From positions 1 to 62,728 of the forward strand of contig CAYOAD010000002.1 in NCBI GenBank assembly GCA_964401845.1: a stretch of DNA of 62,728 bases, written 5' to 3'. A model generated the notes under the pieces. That model was not told the origin of the DNA. It saw only the letters and a list, made by a program, of their open reading frames with translations, and did no database searches. This stretch comes from CAYFKJ01 sp964401845 (lineage in GTDB: Bacteria > Pseudomonadota > Alphaproteobacteria > UBA2966). The position numbers were made by a program, and so were the translations under genes. This document shows, piece by piece, positions 1 to 8,501 of this stretch. The stretch's first letter is position 1; each line of letters begins with the position of its first letter.

Positions 1-896
1 TGGCCTGTCATACCGATAAGGATGCGCTGGTAAGTACAGCCAAAGCCGAAGATGCAGTATCGCCGGGCCGTGATTTCATCCCAACCCGCCGATTTGCCGT
101 AAAGCCTGGAGGCGACGTAGGCGTCGAACGCCGCTTCCGCCTCCGCTTTGGCCTGTTCGTCGGTATCAGAGATGTAAGCGTGAAAGGCAAAGCCGATGGC
201 CGGAGGCTCGCCAGGATGTCCGCCGTCCGCCCAGCCGCGCTTGTACTGATCGACGATCTCCCCGACCTCGGCCAAATCCGTTACCGTGGCGTATGGCACC
301 GAAAGCAGCCGCCGGCCCGCCTTGCCAACGTGGTAGACGACTTCCTTGCGCAGCACGGCGACGTATATGGGCGGCGTCGGTTGTTGTATGGGCTGGACAT
401 TGATTGTCACGTCCCCGGCCTTTACGTAGTCGCTGTCGGCATCGATTTGCTCACCGGCGAGGGCGCGCGTCAGGATATCGAGTTTTTCATCGAAGTTCTC
501 CCGCTTGAATTCGCCCGACAGCCGGAAGCCGGCGAACTCGTGCTTCAGATAACCCGAGCCCACCCCCAGGATTAAACGGCCCTGCGACAGCATATCGACC
601 ATGGCGTAGTTCTCGGCTACGAGGAGCGGATTGCGGAAGGGCAGGATACTGACGGCAACGCCCAGACCGATACGGGACGTCCGCTGGCTGGCGGCGGCGA
701 GGAAAACGGCGGGATTGGGGATGACGCCGTATTCGTGGAAGTGATGTTCCGCCACCCAATAGGCGCTGTATCCGAGTTCTTCGGCCAGAACCATGTTCTC
801 GAGCGTTTCTTCATAGTACCGGGCGACCGTGCGGAGACCGCCGGGATAATGATCCTGGACGGAAAACACCGAAAACTCACAGGCTGGAACCGACAT
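1..896 (-). CDS. LLM class flavin-dependent oxidoreductase (luciferase-like), 3' end cut by window edge
   Basis: My reading of the minus strand from the ATG at 896 stays open for about 298 residues and runs off the left edge, so the C-terminus is missing. The N-terminal half has the luciferase-like monooxygenase pattern: LAEELGYSAYWVAEHHF near residues 40-56, then NPAVFLAAASQRTSRIGLG, then NPLLVAENYAMVDMLSQGRL with the following LGVGSGYL. These are family hallmarks of FMN- or F420-linked TIM-barrel oxidoreductases. The substrate cannot be told. It lies 29 bp downstream of the FAH-family gene on the same strand, so the two are probably co-transcribed. The family call is secure; the specific reaction is unknown. 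Confidence 0.88.
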   Translation of the reverse strand, partial: MSVPACEFSVFSVQDHYPGGLRTVARYYEETLENMVLAEELGYSAYWVAEHHFHEYGVIPNPAVFLAAASQRTSRIGLGVAVSILPFRNPLLVAENYAMVDMLSQGRLILGVGSGYLKHEFAGFRLSGEFKRENFDEKLDILTRALAGEQIDADSDYVKAGDVTINVQPIQQPTPPIYVAVLRKEVVYHVGKAGRRLLSVPYATVTDLAEVGEIVDQYKRGWADGGHPGEPPAIGFAFHAYISDTDEQAKAEAEAAFDAYVASRLYGKSAGWDEITARRYCIFGFGCTYQRILIGMTG

Positions 897-925
897 GGAA
901 GCCCCCCTCCGGGAAATCGCGATAA

Positions 926-1909
926 TCAGCCTTCGTAGCGCACGACGGCCTGGTCGATGGCGCCGAAGATACTGGCGCCCTGCTCATCGAGCATTTCTAT
1001 TTTGATGCGGTCGCCAAAGCGCATGAACGGGGTTTGGGGCTCTCCCTGCTCGATCGTCTCCAACATGCGCACCTCGGCAATGCAGGATGAACCGTTGGAG
1101 CGGTCGAGGTTGGATACCGTGCCAGAGCCGATGATCGTGCCGGCGCCCAAGTGCCTAGACTTGGCGGCATGGGCGATGAGTTGGGGGAAATCGAAGGTCA
1201 TGTCGACGCCGGCGTTGGGTGATCCGAAACGTTCGCCGTTGAGATCGGACAGCAGCGGTAAATCGATCTTACCGCCGTCCCAAGCCGGCCCAATTTCATC
1301 CGGCGTGACGGCAACCGGTGAAAAGGCGGTGCTGGGCTTGCCCTGAAAAAAGCCGAAACCCTTACCCAGTTCAGCCGGAATGAGGTTTCTCAGCGAAACG
1401 TCATTGACCAGCATCAGCAGTTTGATGTGCCCGCCCGCGGTATCCGGCGACAGACCCATCGGCACGTCGTCGGTAATCACGGCGACTTCGGATTCGAAAT
1501 CGATGCCCCAATCCTCATCGGCTATGGGGATGTCGTCACGCGGTCCGATAAAACCGTCCGAACCGCCCTGATACATCAGGGGGTCCGTCCAGAAACTATC
1601 CGGCAGCACGGCGCCGCGCGCTTTGCGCACCAGTTCGACATGATTGACGTAGGCGCTGCCGTCAGCCCACTGATAGGCCCGCGGCAGCGGCGCCGCCAGC
1701 GCCGCCGGGTCCAGCTCGAAACTCTCCGGCGCGTGACCCGCGTTCAGCCGGTCGTAGACCAGACCAAGTTCTTCCGCGACGCCGTCCCATTGTTCGACCG
1801 CCTGCTGCAGGGTCGGCGCAATGTGGGAAACCTCGACCGCCTGCGCAAGATCCTTGCCGACAACGCATAAGCGACCGTCGCGGCCAGACTTTAGGGACGC
1901 TAATTTCAT
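926..1909 (-). CDS. Fumarylacetoacetate hydrolase (FAH) family protein
   Basis: 327 residues. It has the two-part layout of fumarylacetoacetase-type enzymes: an N-terminal domain of roughly 75-80 residues, then the catalytic FAH fold. The DFESEVAVI stretch supplies the spaced acidic metal ligands (E-x-E), and GSGTVSNLDRSNGSSC is the C-terminal active-site loop. The family cleaves or hydrolyses C-C bonds in beta-diketo acids in aromatic or sugar-acid breakdown; the substrate here is open. The ATG at 1909 follows an AGGAG about 10-12 bases upstream. It is divergent from the MarR regulator and followed by the flavin monooxygenase, so a MarR-controlled aromatic catabolic pair is a reasonable inference. 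Confidence 0.87.
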   Translation of the reverse strand: MKLASLKSGRDGRLCVVGKDLAQAVEVSHIAPTLQQAVEQWDGVAEELGLVYDRLNAGHAPESFELDPAALAAPLPRAYQWADGSAYVNHVELVRKARGAVLPDSFWTDPLMYQGGSDGFIGPRDDIPIADEDWGIDFESEVAVITDDVPMGLSPDTAGGHIKLLMLVNDVSLRNLIPAELGKGFGFFQGKPSTAFSPVAVTPDEIGPAWDGGKIDLPLLSDLNGERFGSPNAGVDMTFDFPQLIAHAAKSRHLGAGTIIGSGTVSNLDRSNGSSCIAEVRMLETIEQGEPQTPFMRFGDRIKIEMLDEQGASIFGAIDQAVVRYEG

Positions 1910-2016
1910 CTAATATTTGCTCCTGAAATTTGCTTTACTTGGCTTTCAACACATTTTCCTAAATGCTAGTTTCGACTGCAACTAATTACAAGTCGGGTTT
2001 TGGAGTTTCAACTGAC

Positions 2017-2493
2017 ATGACGCAGAAAAAAAAGAAGGCCGTCAAAGGCGCCAACGAAGATATCCTGGCCCTGGAGGAATTCCTCCCCTACCGACTGTCG
2101 GTACTGACCAACCTGGTCAGTTCGGCCATCGCCCGGGAATACAGCAGCCGCTACAGCTTGAGCATCGCAGAATGGCGGGTCATGGCGGCGCTAGGCCGGT
2201 TTCCCGGCTTGTCGGCGGTTGAGGTCGCTGAACGGACGGCAATGGACAAGGTAAAAGTCAGCCGCGCCGTGGCTTCCCTGCACAAGGCCGGAAGATTGAA
2301 ACGCAAGATTTCCGCCCAGGACCGACGGCGGTCGGTGCTCAGTCTTTCAGCCAAGGGGAACAAGATCTACCGCGACATCGTCCCCCGCGCGCGGCACTAC
2401 GAAAAAGCGCTATACGATTCGCTCAATTCTGCCGAGACAAAGTCCCTGAACAAACTGATCACCAAGCTGACGTCGACGGCAGCTACGCTTTGA
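2017..2493 (+). CDS. MarR family transcriptional regulator
   Basis: 158 residues from the ATG at 2017, which has GGAG at 2002-2005; an in-frame start at 1963 is possible but has poorer context. A winged-helix MarR core is clear: SIAEWRVMAALGRFPGLSA, then VAERTAMDKVKVSRAVASL as recognition-helix region, then the basic wing AQDRRRSVLSLSAKG. The N-terminus is very lysine-rich. MarR proteins usually repress a divergent catabolic or efflux operon and are released by a small aromatic or phenolic ligand. The position, divergent from the FAH/monooxygenase pair, fits that, but no clear palindrome is obvious in the short spacer. Confidence 0.88.
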   Translation: MTQKKKKAVKGANEDILALEEFLPYRLSVLTNLVSSAIAREYSSRYSLSIAEWRVMAALGRFPGLSAVEVAERTAMDKVKVSRAVASLHKAGRLKRKISAQDRRRSVLSLSAKGNKIYRDIVPRARHYEKALYDSLNSAETKSLNKLITKLTSTAATL

Positions 2494-2518
2494 GCGGCGT
2501 TACGCCAGCTTGGAGTCC

Positions 2519-3253
2519 TTACCCCACTGCGTCAGCCCACCTGATCGCCTTGTAGTCGAAACCACTTTCGATGGTCGGCTTGACCGTCGCGAAATAGGGC
2601 GAAAGGTCGAAATCACGCGGCGTGAACAGGCTGTGGTGCCGGATCCCGAAGATGTCCTCATCACGCCCTTCGTCACCCTGCGTCACCTTCGGCAGGATTG
2701 GATAGCGCACGGATTGGAACGCCTGCGCCAGCAGCGTTGAACAGATCGCCTGCGTGGGATCGCCGCTGCCCAGATAAAGCATCTTGCGGCGCCACGATAC
2801 CGGCACCGGCGGCGTCGGCAGCAGGTAGCGCGCCAGATCGACGACGTTCTTCAGGTCGTAGGAATCGCCGATGTGCGCAACGGCGAAGTCGATCAGGTTG
2901 GAGCAATCTTCCGGCGACAGTCCGACGGGCCGGCAAATTCGGGTGTTTTGACCGGCGTATTTCTCCAGCCCAACCGCGGCGACCCCGTTTACCAAATCGG
3001 CTTCGACCAGACAGGGTTGATCGGCACCCAGGGCATCGCCGACATAAAGAGCGGCATGGGACCAGGTGGACTGTGTCAGGTACTTGATCGCCACCGAAAC
3101 GCGCTCATTGCCCTCCACCAAAAGGACGTCGCCCGGCTTCAGATGGCGGCGCAGGACATCGGTCGGAATTACGGAGAACGCCCGATAGTCCCTGACCGGC
3201 GTCGTCAGGTAGCGCGCCAAGTATCCGCCCAGCCGGTCCATTACCCAGCCCAT
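2519..3253 (-). CDS. YiiX/YebB-like NlpC/P60-type cysteine hydrolase
   Basis: 244 residues. The permuted NlpC/P60 (papain-like) fold is indicated by GDVLLVEG near residue 41, STWSHAALYVGD with His66, CLVEADLVNG with Glu84, and PTQAICSTLLAQAF with Cys171, giving the His/Glu and Cys catalytic set in the permuted order. Members cleave amide or ester bonds of lipids or peptidoglycan fragments. No signal peptide is evident, so it is probably cytosolic or membrane-peripheral. The ATG at 3253 has a GGAGG six bases upstream. It is the last gene of a minus-strand unit after the choline-kinase-like protein, 19 bp away. Confidence 0.82.
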   Translation of the reverse strand: MGWVMDRLGGYLARYLTTPVRDYRAFSVIPTDVLRRHLKPGDVLLVEGNERVSVAIKYLTQSTWSHAALYVGDALGADQPCLVEADLVNGVAAVGLEKYAGQNTRICRPVGLSPEDCSNLIDFAVAHIGDSYDLKNVVDLARYLLPTPPVPVSWRRKMLYLGSGDPTQAICSTLLAQAFQSVRYPILPKVTQGDEGRDEDIFGIRHHSLFTPRDFDLSPYFATVKPTIESGFDYKAIRWADAVG

Positions 3254-3272
3254 TCGATGCCTCCGCTAGGGT

Positions 3273-4214
3273 CTAGTGCGCTTCGAGCGCCTCCACGGCC
3301 ACCGAAAACCGCCGCAGCTGTTCGTCCGTGTAGGCCTCATAGTCGTTGTCGAGATGGGAGTGCATTTCCGCAGTCATGCTCCACATGGCCTCACGCAGCA
3401 ATGACAACCCCTTCATCGCCTTGAACCGCCGCCAAATTTCGTCGGTGGGGGAGCGTTGATAATAAAGGTCGAGAATACGCTCTTCGGCATCTCCGTCGAG
3501 CGCATTGTTTGAGGCCAGGTTGGCCAGGTCGAACAACAAGTGATTGCTGCCGCCGTATTCCCAATCGATAAGCCACAACCGTTCGCCGTCGTCGATCAGG
3601 TTCGCAGCCAGCAGGTCGTTGTGGCAGAACTTGTCTTCGTCATGGCCGACAATCTCGTCCAGGCCTTCCGCCAGCGCCATGAATTTAGGTATATCGGCCG
3701 CCAGACGGTAATTGTTGGCGGACAGAGAGCGGCCATAGCGCCGACAAGCCTCGACGGCATCAAAGCTGAATTTCCGGTCGCCGAGATGTTGTGGCATCGT
3801 CACATGATACCGCCGGACCAAATCGACGATGCGCTCAAGCATGGCGGCATCGGCGATATCCTCGGGCGCCAGGGTTTTACCCTCGATATATTTGATGACC
3901 ATGGCGTCGCGATCCGTCAGCACGACTTCCGGTGCGAAGCCGGCGGCGTGCGCCGCCCGGGAGACGGCGAAATCGCGCTCACGCAGAAGATCGTGCTCGG
4001 GGACGTCGCCGCCGATCCTGACGACGAAATGTTCGCCTGCGTCGGCAACCTTGAAATTACTGTTGGAAAGACCGCCGGCGAGCGGCTGGGGATCGATCGC
4101 CCCCTGCCAACAGGGCAGTTCGAGCACCCGGCGGTAGGCCGGATCCTCGCGAAAATCGTTCATAATATTCATATCATTCAATGGCTTAACTAATACGCTA
4201 TGTAAATCGTTCAA
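3273..4214 (-). CDS. Choline/ethanolamine-kinase-like phosphotransferase
   Basis: Up to 313 residues. The aminoglycoside/choline kinase fold is clear: PLAGGLSNSNFKV as nucleotide loop, FVVRIGG with the ATP Lys position replaced by Arg as is common in choline kinases, the Brenner motif CHNDLLAANLIDD with the catalytic Asp, and LWLIDWEYGG as metal-binding motif. The start is uncertain. A TTG at 4214 overlaps the upstream stop as TTGA, which would couple translation to the dehydrogenase. ATG codons at 4172 and 4163 are the alternatives; none has a strong Shine-Dalgarno. The phosphate acceptor may be choline, ethanolamine or another small alcohol. Confidence 0.8.
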   Translation of the reverse strand: MNDLHSVLVKPLNDMNIMNDFREDPAYRRVLELPCWQGAIDPQPLAGGLSNSNFKVADAGEHFVVRIGGDVPEHDLLRERDFAVSRAAHAAGFAPEVVLTDRDAMVIKYIEGKTLAPEDIADAAMLERIVDLVRRYHVTMPQHLGDRKFSFDAVEACRRYGRSLSANNYRLAADIPKFMALAEGLDEIVGHDEDKFCHNDLLAANLIDDGERLWLIDWEYGGSNHLLFDLANLASNNALDGDAEERILDLYYQRSPTDEIWRRFKAMKGLSLLREAMWSMTAEMHSHLDNDYEAYTDEQLRRFSVAVEALEAH

Positions 4215-5203
4215 ACTGCAACGTAATCTTCAACGTATTCCTCGATGATGCTGTCGAGACTGTTGTCGCCGGGCAATCCCAACGCCGATGCCCGCCCACT
4301 TTCCGTCCTTGTGGGCCAGGTCGCCACGATCGCCTCGACTTCGGAATCGGGCCGGTCCGATATCGGACCGAGCTCGATGCTCCTGGCCGCCGAGATACGA
4401 TTAAGCGCCTCGATCCCGTCAGCAATCGAAAACGTCTTGCTGGGCAAGCCTACGGCGCGGTCCGTGCCCAAATCCGCCCCGTCCAGCTCAATAAGGGCGA
4501 TAAGCCCATCCACGCAGCTCCGGTAACCAAGACAGGCCATCTCGGTGTTTCGGCTGACGGGCAAAACACATTCCTGCCCCGCCAGGGGTTCGCGAAATAC
4601 GCCGCTGGCGAAGCTCGAGGCGGCCGCGTTGGGTTTTCCCGGACGGATGATGATGGTCGGCAAACGCGCGGTCCGGCCGTCCAAGTAGCCTTTGCGCGAA
4701 TAGTCGTTGATCATCATTTCGCCGATGAATTTGGTCATGCCGTAGGTGGTTTCAGGGTTTGGCTTGGTCGTATCGCCCACCGTCGTCGGCATGGCATCAC
4801 CGCCGAAAACGGCGATCGAACTGGTGAAGACGACTCGAGGCAAGCCGTTTCTGGCCCGCAGGGCTTCTAGGATGCATCTGCCGCCGTCGAGATTGACCGA
4901 CATGGCTAGATCGAAATCCCTTTCGCCGCCGCCGCTGACGACGGACGCCAAGTGGAATACCGCGATGTCATCCCGGTCGATTAGGCCCGATACCGTCTCG
5001 GGGTCGCTCATGTCGCCGGCGACGATGGTGACGCGGTCGTCTAGCCCGTCGGGTCTCTCGGCAGGTGTCATGTGATCGAACAGAACAATCTCGCCGATCT
5101 CGGAACCTTCGCCGGCCTTGAAATTCAAGCCACCCATTTGCACGAGCTGCCGCGCCAGCGCCAAGCCGATAAAGCCTGTTCCTCCGGTGATCACAACCTT
5201 CAT
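4211..5203 (-). CDS. denD: NAD-dependent epimerase/dehydratase family, probably D-erythronate dehydrogenase
   Basis: 330 residues, extended SDR fold. VVITGGTGFIG is the NAD-binding Rossmann loop, VFHLASVVSGGGERDF follows the second strand, FTSSIAVFGG carries the catalytic Ser, and YGMTKFIGE is the YxxxK motif. The SVVSGGGERDFD stretch and RLPTIIIRPGKPN resemble DenD, which oxidises D-erythronate to 2-oxo-tetronate. The usual partners (DenK kinase, aldolase, OtnI-like isomerase) are not adjacent; instead the downstream gene overlaps by 4 bp and encodes a choline-kinase-like protein. The SDR family is certain; the DenD assignment is likely but not proven. Confidence 0.78.
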   Translation of the reverse strand: MKVVITGGTGFIGLALARQLVQMGGLNFKAGEGSEIGEIVLFDHMTPAERPDGLDDRVTIVAGDMSDPETVSGLIDRDDIAVFHLASVVSGGGERDFDLAMSVNLDGGRCILEALRARNGLPRVVFTSSIAVFGGDAMPTTVGDTTKPNPETTYGMTKFIGEMMINDYSRKGYLDGRTARLPTIIIRPGKPNAAASSFASGVFREPLAGQECVLPVSRNTEMACLGYRSCVDGLIALIELDGADLGTDRAVGLPSKTFSIADGIEALNRISAARSIELGPISDRPDSEVEAIVATWPTRTESGRASALGLPGDNSLDSIIEEYVEDYVAV

Positions 5204-5436
5204 ACTTCCACCCGTCCAACTCCAGCCCGTTGCGCGAAGGCTGGCATCCTATCCGAATAGACCGCCCCGGCAAATTATCTAAGTCGGAAAGAATGAGGTA
5301 TTCTCCGGGCGTAGCCCCCTCACTCCGGCGGACAAATGTTCGACTGTAATTTCACTCCCCGTCCGGAGGATTAGCGGGATTTGTTTTGAAATCTTCGGGA
5401 TCGCATATTAATTCCAACTTGCCACCACGCTGAAAC
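5204..5436. other. Intergenic region between divergent denD-like gene and histidine kinase
   Basis: 233 bp separating two divergent genes. It must hold both promoters. I see moderately AT-rich sequence close to the kinase start but no convincing sigma-70 pair, no long palindrome and no small ORF with protein-like composition. Confidence 0.5.
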
Positions 5437-7689
5437 ATGAAAGCTCAATTCAACAGGCTGGCGGTCAAGCAGGCGCGAAATGTCGTTATCGTGGCGTGTG
5501 GCCTCGGATTGATTTTTAGCGCCGCCCAAATTGCCTCCGATCTCCATACCGAGCGCCAGACCCTCAGTTCCTCGGTTCAGCGTATCTTGATATCGATGAG
5601 CGCGCCGGCCACGCGTGCCGTCTTCAATGTCGACGCCGAACTGGCGCACAACGTCGTCGACAGCCTGCTTGGTTACGTGCCCATCAACAGCGCCACGGTG
5701 ATCGATGATTTCGGCGGCGTTCTTGCCGCCCGCAGCAAGCAGACCAGCCCCGGGCAGGATAGCTATTGGTCGCGACTGCTGGTCGCGCCGAAAGACGTCT
5801 ATCGGCTGCCCCTGTCACTCGAGGAAAGAAGCCAACAACTGGGGGAAATCCGGGTGACGGTTGACAGCCGGGTGATCATCGGCAATTTCATGCAGCGATC
5901 TTTGTTGATCGTGGTATTCGGCCTGGTTCGAAATTTCATCCTGGCGTTCATGCTGGCGTACGTCTTCCACGTGACGATGACCCGACCGCTCGTCGCGCTG
6001 GCAAAACGTGTTTCAAGCACCGACCCTGCAAATCCCAGCGACAACGTCGTTGACGTCGAGCAGTCACACAGAGACGACGAGTTGGGCGAACTGACGGCGA
6101 AGATCAACGAGTACATCGCAACGGCAGAGGAACAGATCAGGGAACGCCACAACGCCGAGCAAAATGCATTGCAAAGCGAGCGCCAGTTCAGGGATTTTGC
6201 CGAAGCGAGTTCCGACTGGTTTTGGGAAATCGATCCGCAATTCAAATATACCTTTGTCTCCGAGCAGGTGAAGTCGCGCATGGGCGTGCGTGAGGCAGAA
6301 GACTACATCGGATTAAGCGCAACAGATGTGATTGACGAATTCTTTTCCGGTGACGACCGGCAGCCGGTGCTCGATGCGATCGCCGAAGGGAAACCGATCA
6401 GAAATTCTGTCGCGCTGAGAATTGATTCGGAGGGCAATCAAAACTGGGTAAGCGTCAGCGGCGTTCCGGTATTCGATGAATCAGGAACGTATATCGCCTA
6501 TCGAGGTTCAAGTACGGATGTGACCGACCAGCACCGCGCCGCCGAAGCCCTCCGCGTCAGCGAAGCAAAATACCGGACAATATTCGATAGCGCCCAAATT
6601 GGCATTATGCGGAATACACTGGATACCGGTCGGGTGCTCGACGCCAACCTAAGAGCAGCTGAAATTCTCGGCTACGATGACGTGGCAGACATGATAGCGA
6701 ACCATGATGCCGAAAAAAGTTGGGTTAAGCCGGAACAGCGCAATCGGGTCCATGCCGAGGGCGTCAAAAACGGTTTTGTCCGCGATCTTGAGCAAGCGCT
6801 TTATCGCAAGGACGGCGATGTCGCCTGGATCAATTCGTCGGCAAATTTCCCCCCCGGAGAAAACCTTGTCGATGTCCTGTTTGTCGACGTCACGGCGCGC
6901 AAGGCCGCGGAGGATGAGCTCGAAAGGCTCAATGCCGAATTGGAGCAACGCGTACAAGAGAGCACGGCTGAACTGCGGGAGGCGCAGGCCAATTTGATCC
7001 TGCAGGAGCGGTTGGCGACCTTGGGCCAGCTAACGGCGACCGTGAGCCACGAATTGAGGAACCCGTTGGGTACCATGGGGACGTCGGCCTATGTCATCCG
7101 TCACGCGGTCGGCGACAATGACAAGGTCATGCGTGCGGTGGAGCGTATTGAGCGGGGTGTGGCTCGTTGCGGTCGGATTATCGACGAGATACTGGACTAC
7201 ACCCGCATCAGGGACTTGCACCTCGAATCGGTACAGCTCGACAAGTGGATCGGCGAGGTCATTGCGGAACAATCGCCTCCGCCGGAAATAGAAGTTGTTT
7301 TCGACCTTTCAACAGGGGGCGTCAACGTCAAGTTCGATCCCGAATTCTTACGCCGGGCCATCATCAATGTTTACGAAAACGCGTTGCAAGCCATGACGAC
7401 CATGGAGGGCATCGATCAGACAAAAAACTGCCGTTTAACCATTTCAACGGCGAAATTAGACCGTCGTATCGAAATACAAATCGCGGACACCGGCGTCGGC
7501 ATTGAATCCGGGATTAGGAATCAGGTTTTCGAACCCATGTTCAGCACCAAGGGATTCGGCGTCGGATTGGGCTTAACGGTCGTCCGCCAAATCGTCGAGC
7601 AGCACGGAGGCACGATCAAGGTCGACGGAAACCCGGACCGGGGAACGACCGTGACGATTTCGCTACCGATCGCACAGAGCACCCAGTGA
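5437..7689 (+). CDS. Membrane-bound PAS sensor histidine kinase
   Basis: 750 residues. A first membrane segment lies at about 15-33, a short periplasmic domain to about 152, and a second membrane segment at about 155-180, followed by a HAMP-like linker (about 180-245). Two PAS domains (about 250-365 and 375-490) precede a coiled coil. The H-box SHELRNPLGTM carries the phospho-acceptor His538. The ATPase has the N-box NVYENALQAM (about 644-653), DTGVGI (Asp684) and GFGVGLGL (about 706-713). No receiver domain is attached and no response regulator lies next to it, so it is an orphan sensor in this window. The ATG at 5437 is taken as start. Confidence 0.93.
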   Translation: MKAQFNRLAVKQARNVVIVACGLGLIFSAAQIASDLHTERQTLSSSVQRILISMSAPATRAVFNVDAELAHNVVDSLLGYVPINSATVIDDFGGVLAARSKQTSPGQDSYWSRLLVAPKDVYRLPLSLEERSQQLGEIRVTVDSRVIIGNFMQRSLLIVVFGLVRNFILAFMLAYVFHVTMTRPLVALAKRVSSTDPANPSDNVVDVEQSHRDDELGELTAKINEYIATAEEQIRERHNAEQNALQSERQFRDFAEASSDWFWEIDPQFKYTFVSEQVKSRMGVREAEDYIGLSATDVIDEFFSGDDRQPVLDAIAEGKPIRNSVALRIDSEGNQNWVSVSGVPVFDESGTYIAYRGSSTDVTDQHRAAEALRVSEAKYRTIFDSAQIGIMRNTLDTGRVLDANLRAAEILGYDDVADMIANHDAEKSWVKPEQRNRVHAEGVKNGFVRDLEQALYRKDGDVAWINSSANFPPGENLVDVLFVDVTARKAAEDELERLNAELEQRVQESTAELREAQANLILQERLATLGQLTATVSHELRNPLGTMGTSAYVIRHAVGDNDKVMRAVERIERGVARCGRIIDEILDYTRIRDLHLESVQLDKWIGEVIAEQSPPPEIEVVFDLSTGGVNVKFDPEFLRRAIINVYENALQAMTTMEGIDQTKNCRLTISTAKLDRRIEIQIADTGVGIESGIRNQVFEPMFSTKGFGVGLGLTVVRQIVEQHGGTIKVDGNPDRGTTVTISLPIAQSTQ

Positions 7690-7691
7690 AC

Positions 7692-8420
7692 TCAACGGAT
7701 GAGCATTAGTAAGCCTGACCCCGCCAGCAACAGCCACAAAGCGACCCTGAACTGGTGGTCGCTTAGACGGCGGTAGAGAGCAAACCCGATGACGCCGCCG
7801 ATGACCAGCATGGGCGCCGCCGTCAGCATCGGCTTGACGAGTTCCCGCGACAGAATGCCGGTGTAGGCGTAGGCTGCGAGCGTCACCGTGTGCATGCTGA
7901 GATTGAAGACCTGAAATGTCGATCTTTGTTGATCCTTCGGCCATTTCATCAGGCTGCACCAGAGGGTGGGCAATATTCCCGACAGCCCGGCGAAACCGCC
8001 CATGACGCCGCCGCCCCAGCCGACCAGAATGACGGCGGCGCGGGGATAGGTCTCCAGCCGGGCCAGCCGGCCCAGGACAAACATGCCGGCGACATAGGAG
8101 ACGAGCAGGCCGCCGACGCCAACGCGAAACCAATAGGGATCAAGCGTCTCAAGCACGGCAACACCAATTGGGATGCCGAGCAAACCGCCGGCGACAAACG
8201 GCGCCGCGGTGCGAAAATCGATGCTGCGCCAAATCCGCGGCAGCGTAAAAATTTGCACGGTAAAAGAACAGATAACGACCATGGGCGCCGCGATTTCAGG
8301 CGGCAGGGCGTGGGCCCAGATGCCCAGCGAGGCCACACCGAAGGCGAATCCGGCGAAACCCGACGCCAGCGCCCCGGCCAGGGCGCCCGCCATGACGATG
8401 AGGTCAATACCGCCTTCCAT
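7692..8420 (-). CDS. TauE/SafE (TSUP) family permease
   Basis: 242 residues, almost entirely hydrophobic with about eight membrane spans. The start LIVMAGALAGALASGFAGFA and the second repeat around GWGGGVMGGFAGLSGILPT are the duplicated glycine-rich motifs typical of the sulfite/organosulfonate exporter family. Members export or import small anions such as sulfite, sulfoacetate or short organic acids. It ends back-to-back with the histidine kinase (2 bp). Upstream on its own strand a strong hairpin (8440-8487) separates it from the FAH gene, so it probably has its own promoter. Confidence 0.86.
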   Translation of the reverse strand: MEGGIDLIVMAGALAGALASGFAGFAFGVASLGIWAHALPPEIAAPMVVICSFTVQIFTLPRIWRSIDFRTAAPFVAGGLLGIPIGVAVLETLDPYWFRVGVGGLLVSYVAGMFVLGRLARLETYPRAAVILVGWGGGVMGGFAGLSGILPTLWCSLMKWPKDQQRSTFQVFNLSMHTVTLAAYAYTGILSRELVKPMLTAAPMLVIGGVIGFALYRRLSDHQFRVALWLLLAGSGLLMLIR

Positions 8421-8439
8421 GCCGCCCCCGATCGGTCAA

Positions 8440-8487
8440 GGGAACACACGCCTTATTCGTTCGCGGAACGATAAGGCGTGTGTTCCC
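8440..8487. repeat. Perfect 17-bp palindromic element with nested inner stem
   Basis: Arms 8440-8456 and 8471-8487 are exact reverse complements. The loop itself folds (CGTTC 8458-8462 with GAACG 8466-8470 around GCG), so the hairpin is about 22 bp with a single bulged T. It lies between two minus-strand genes but has no T-tract, so it is more like a REP-type or RNA-processing element than a classic terminator. Confidence 0.85.
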
Positions 8488-8501
8488 CTATGTCAGTTGG
8501 A

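Noticed and set aside
8..190. Small minus-strand frame at the left edge as a separate gene
   Set aside because: It is out of frame with the flavin monooxygenase reading that runs through the edge from 896 and has no features of its own.
2698..3087. Overlapping plus-strand open frames opposite the YiiX-like gene
   Set aside because: They lie wholly across a gene with intact catalytic motifs, are Arg/Pro-rich and show no family pattern.
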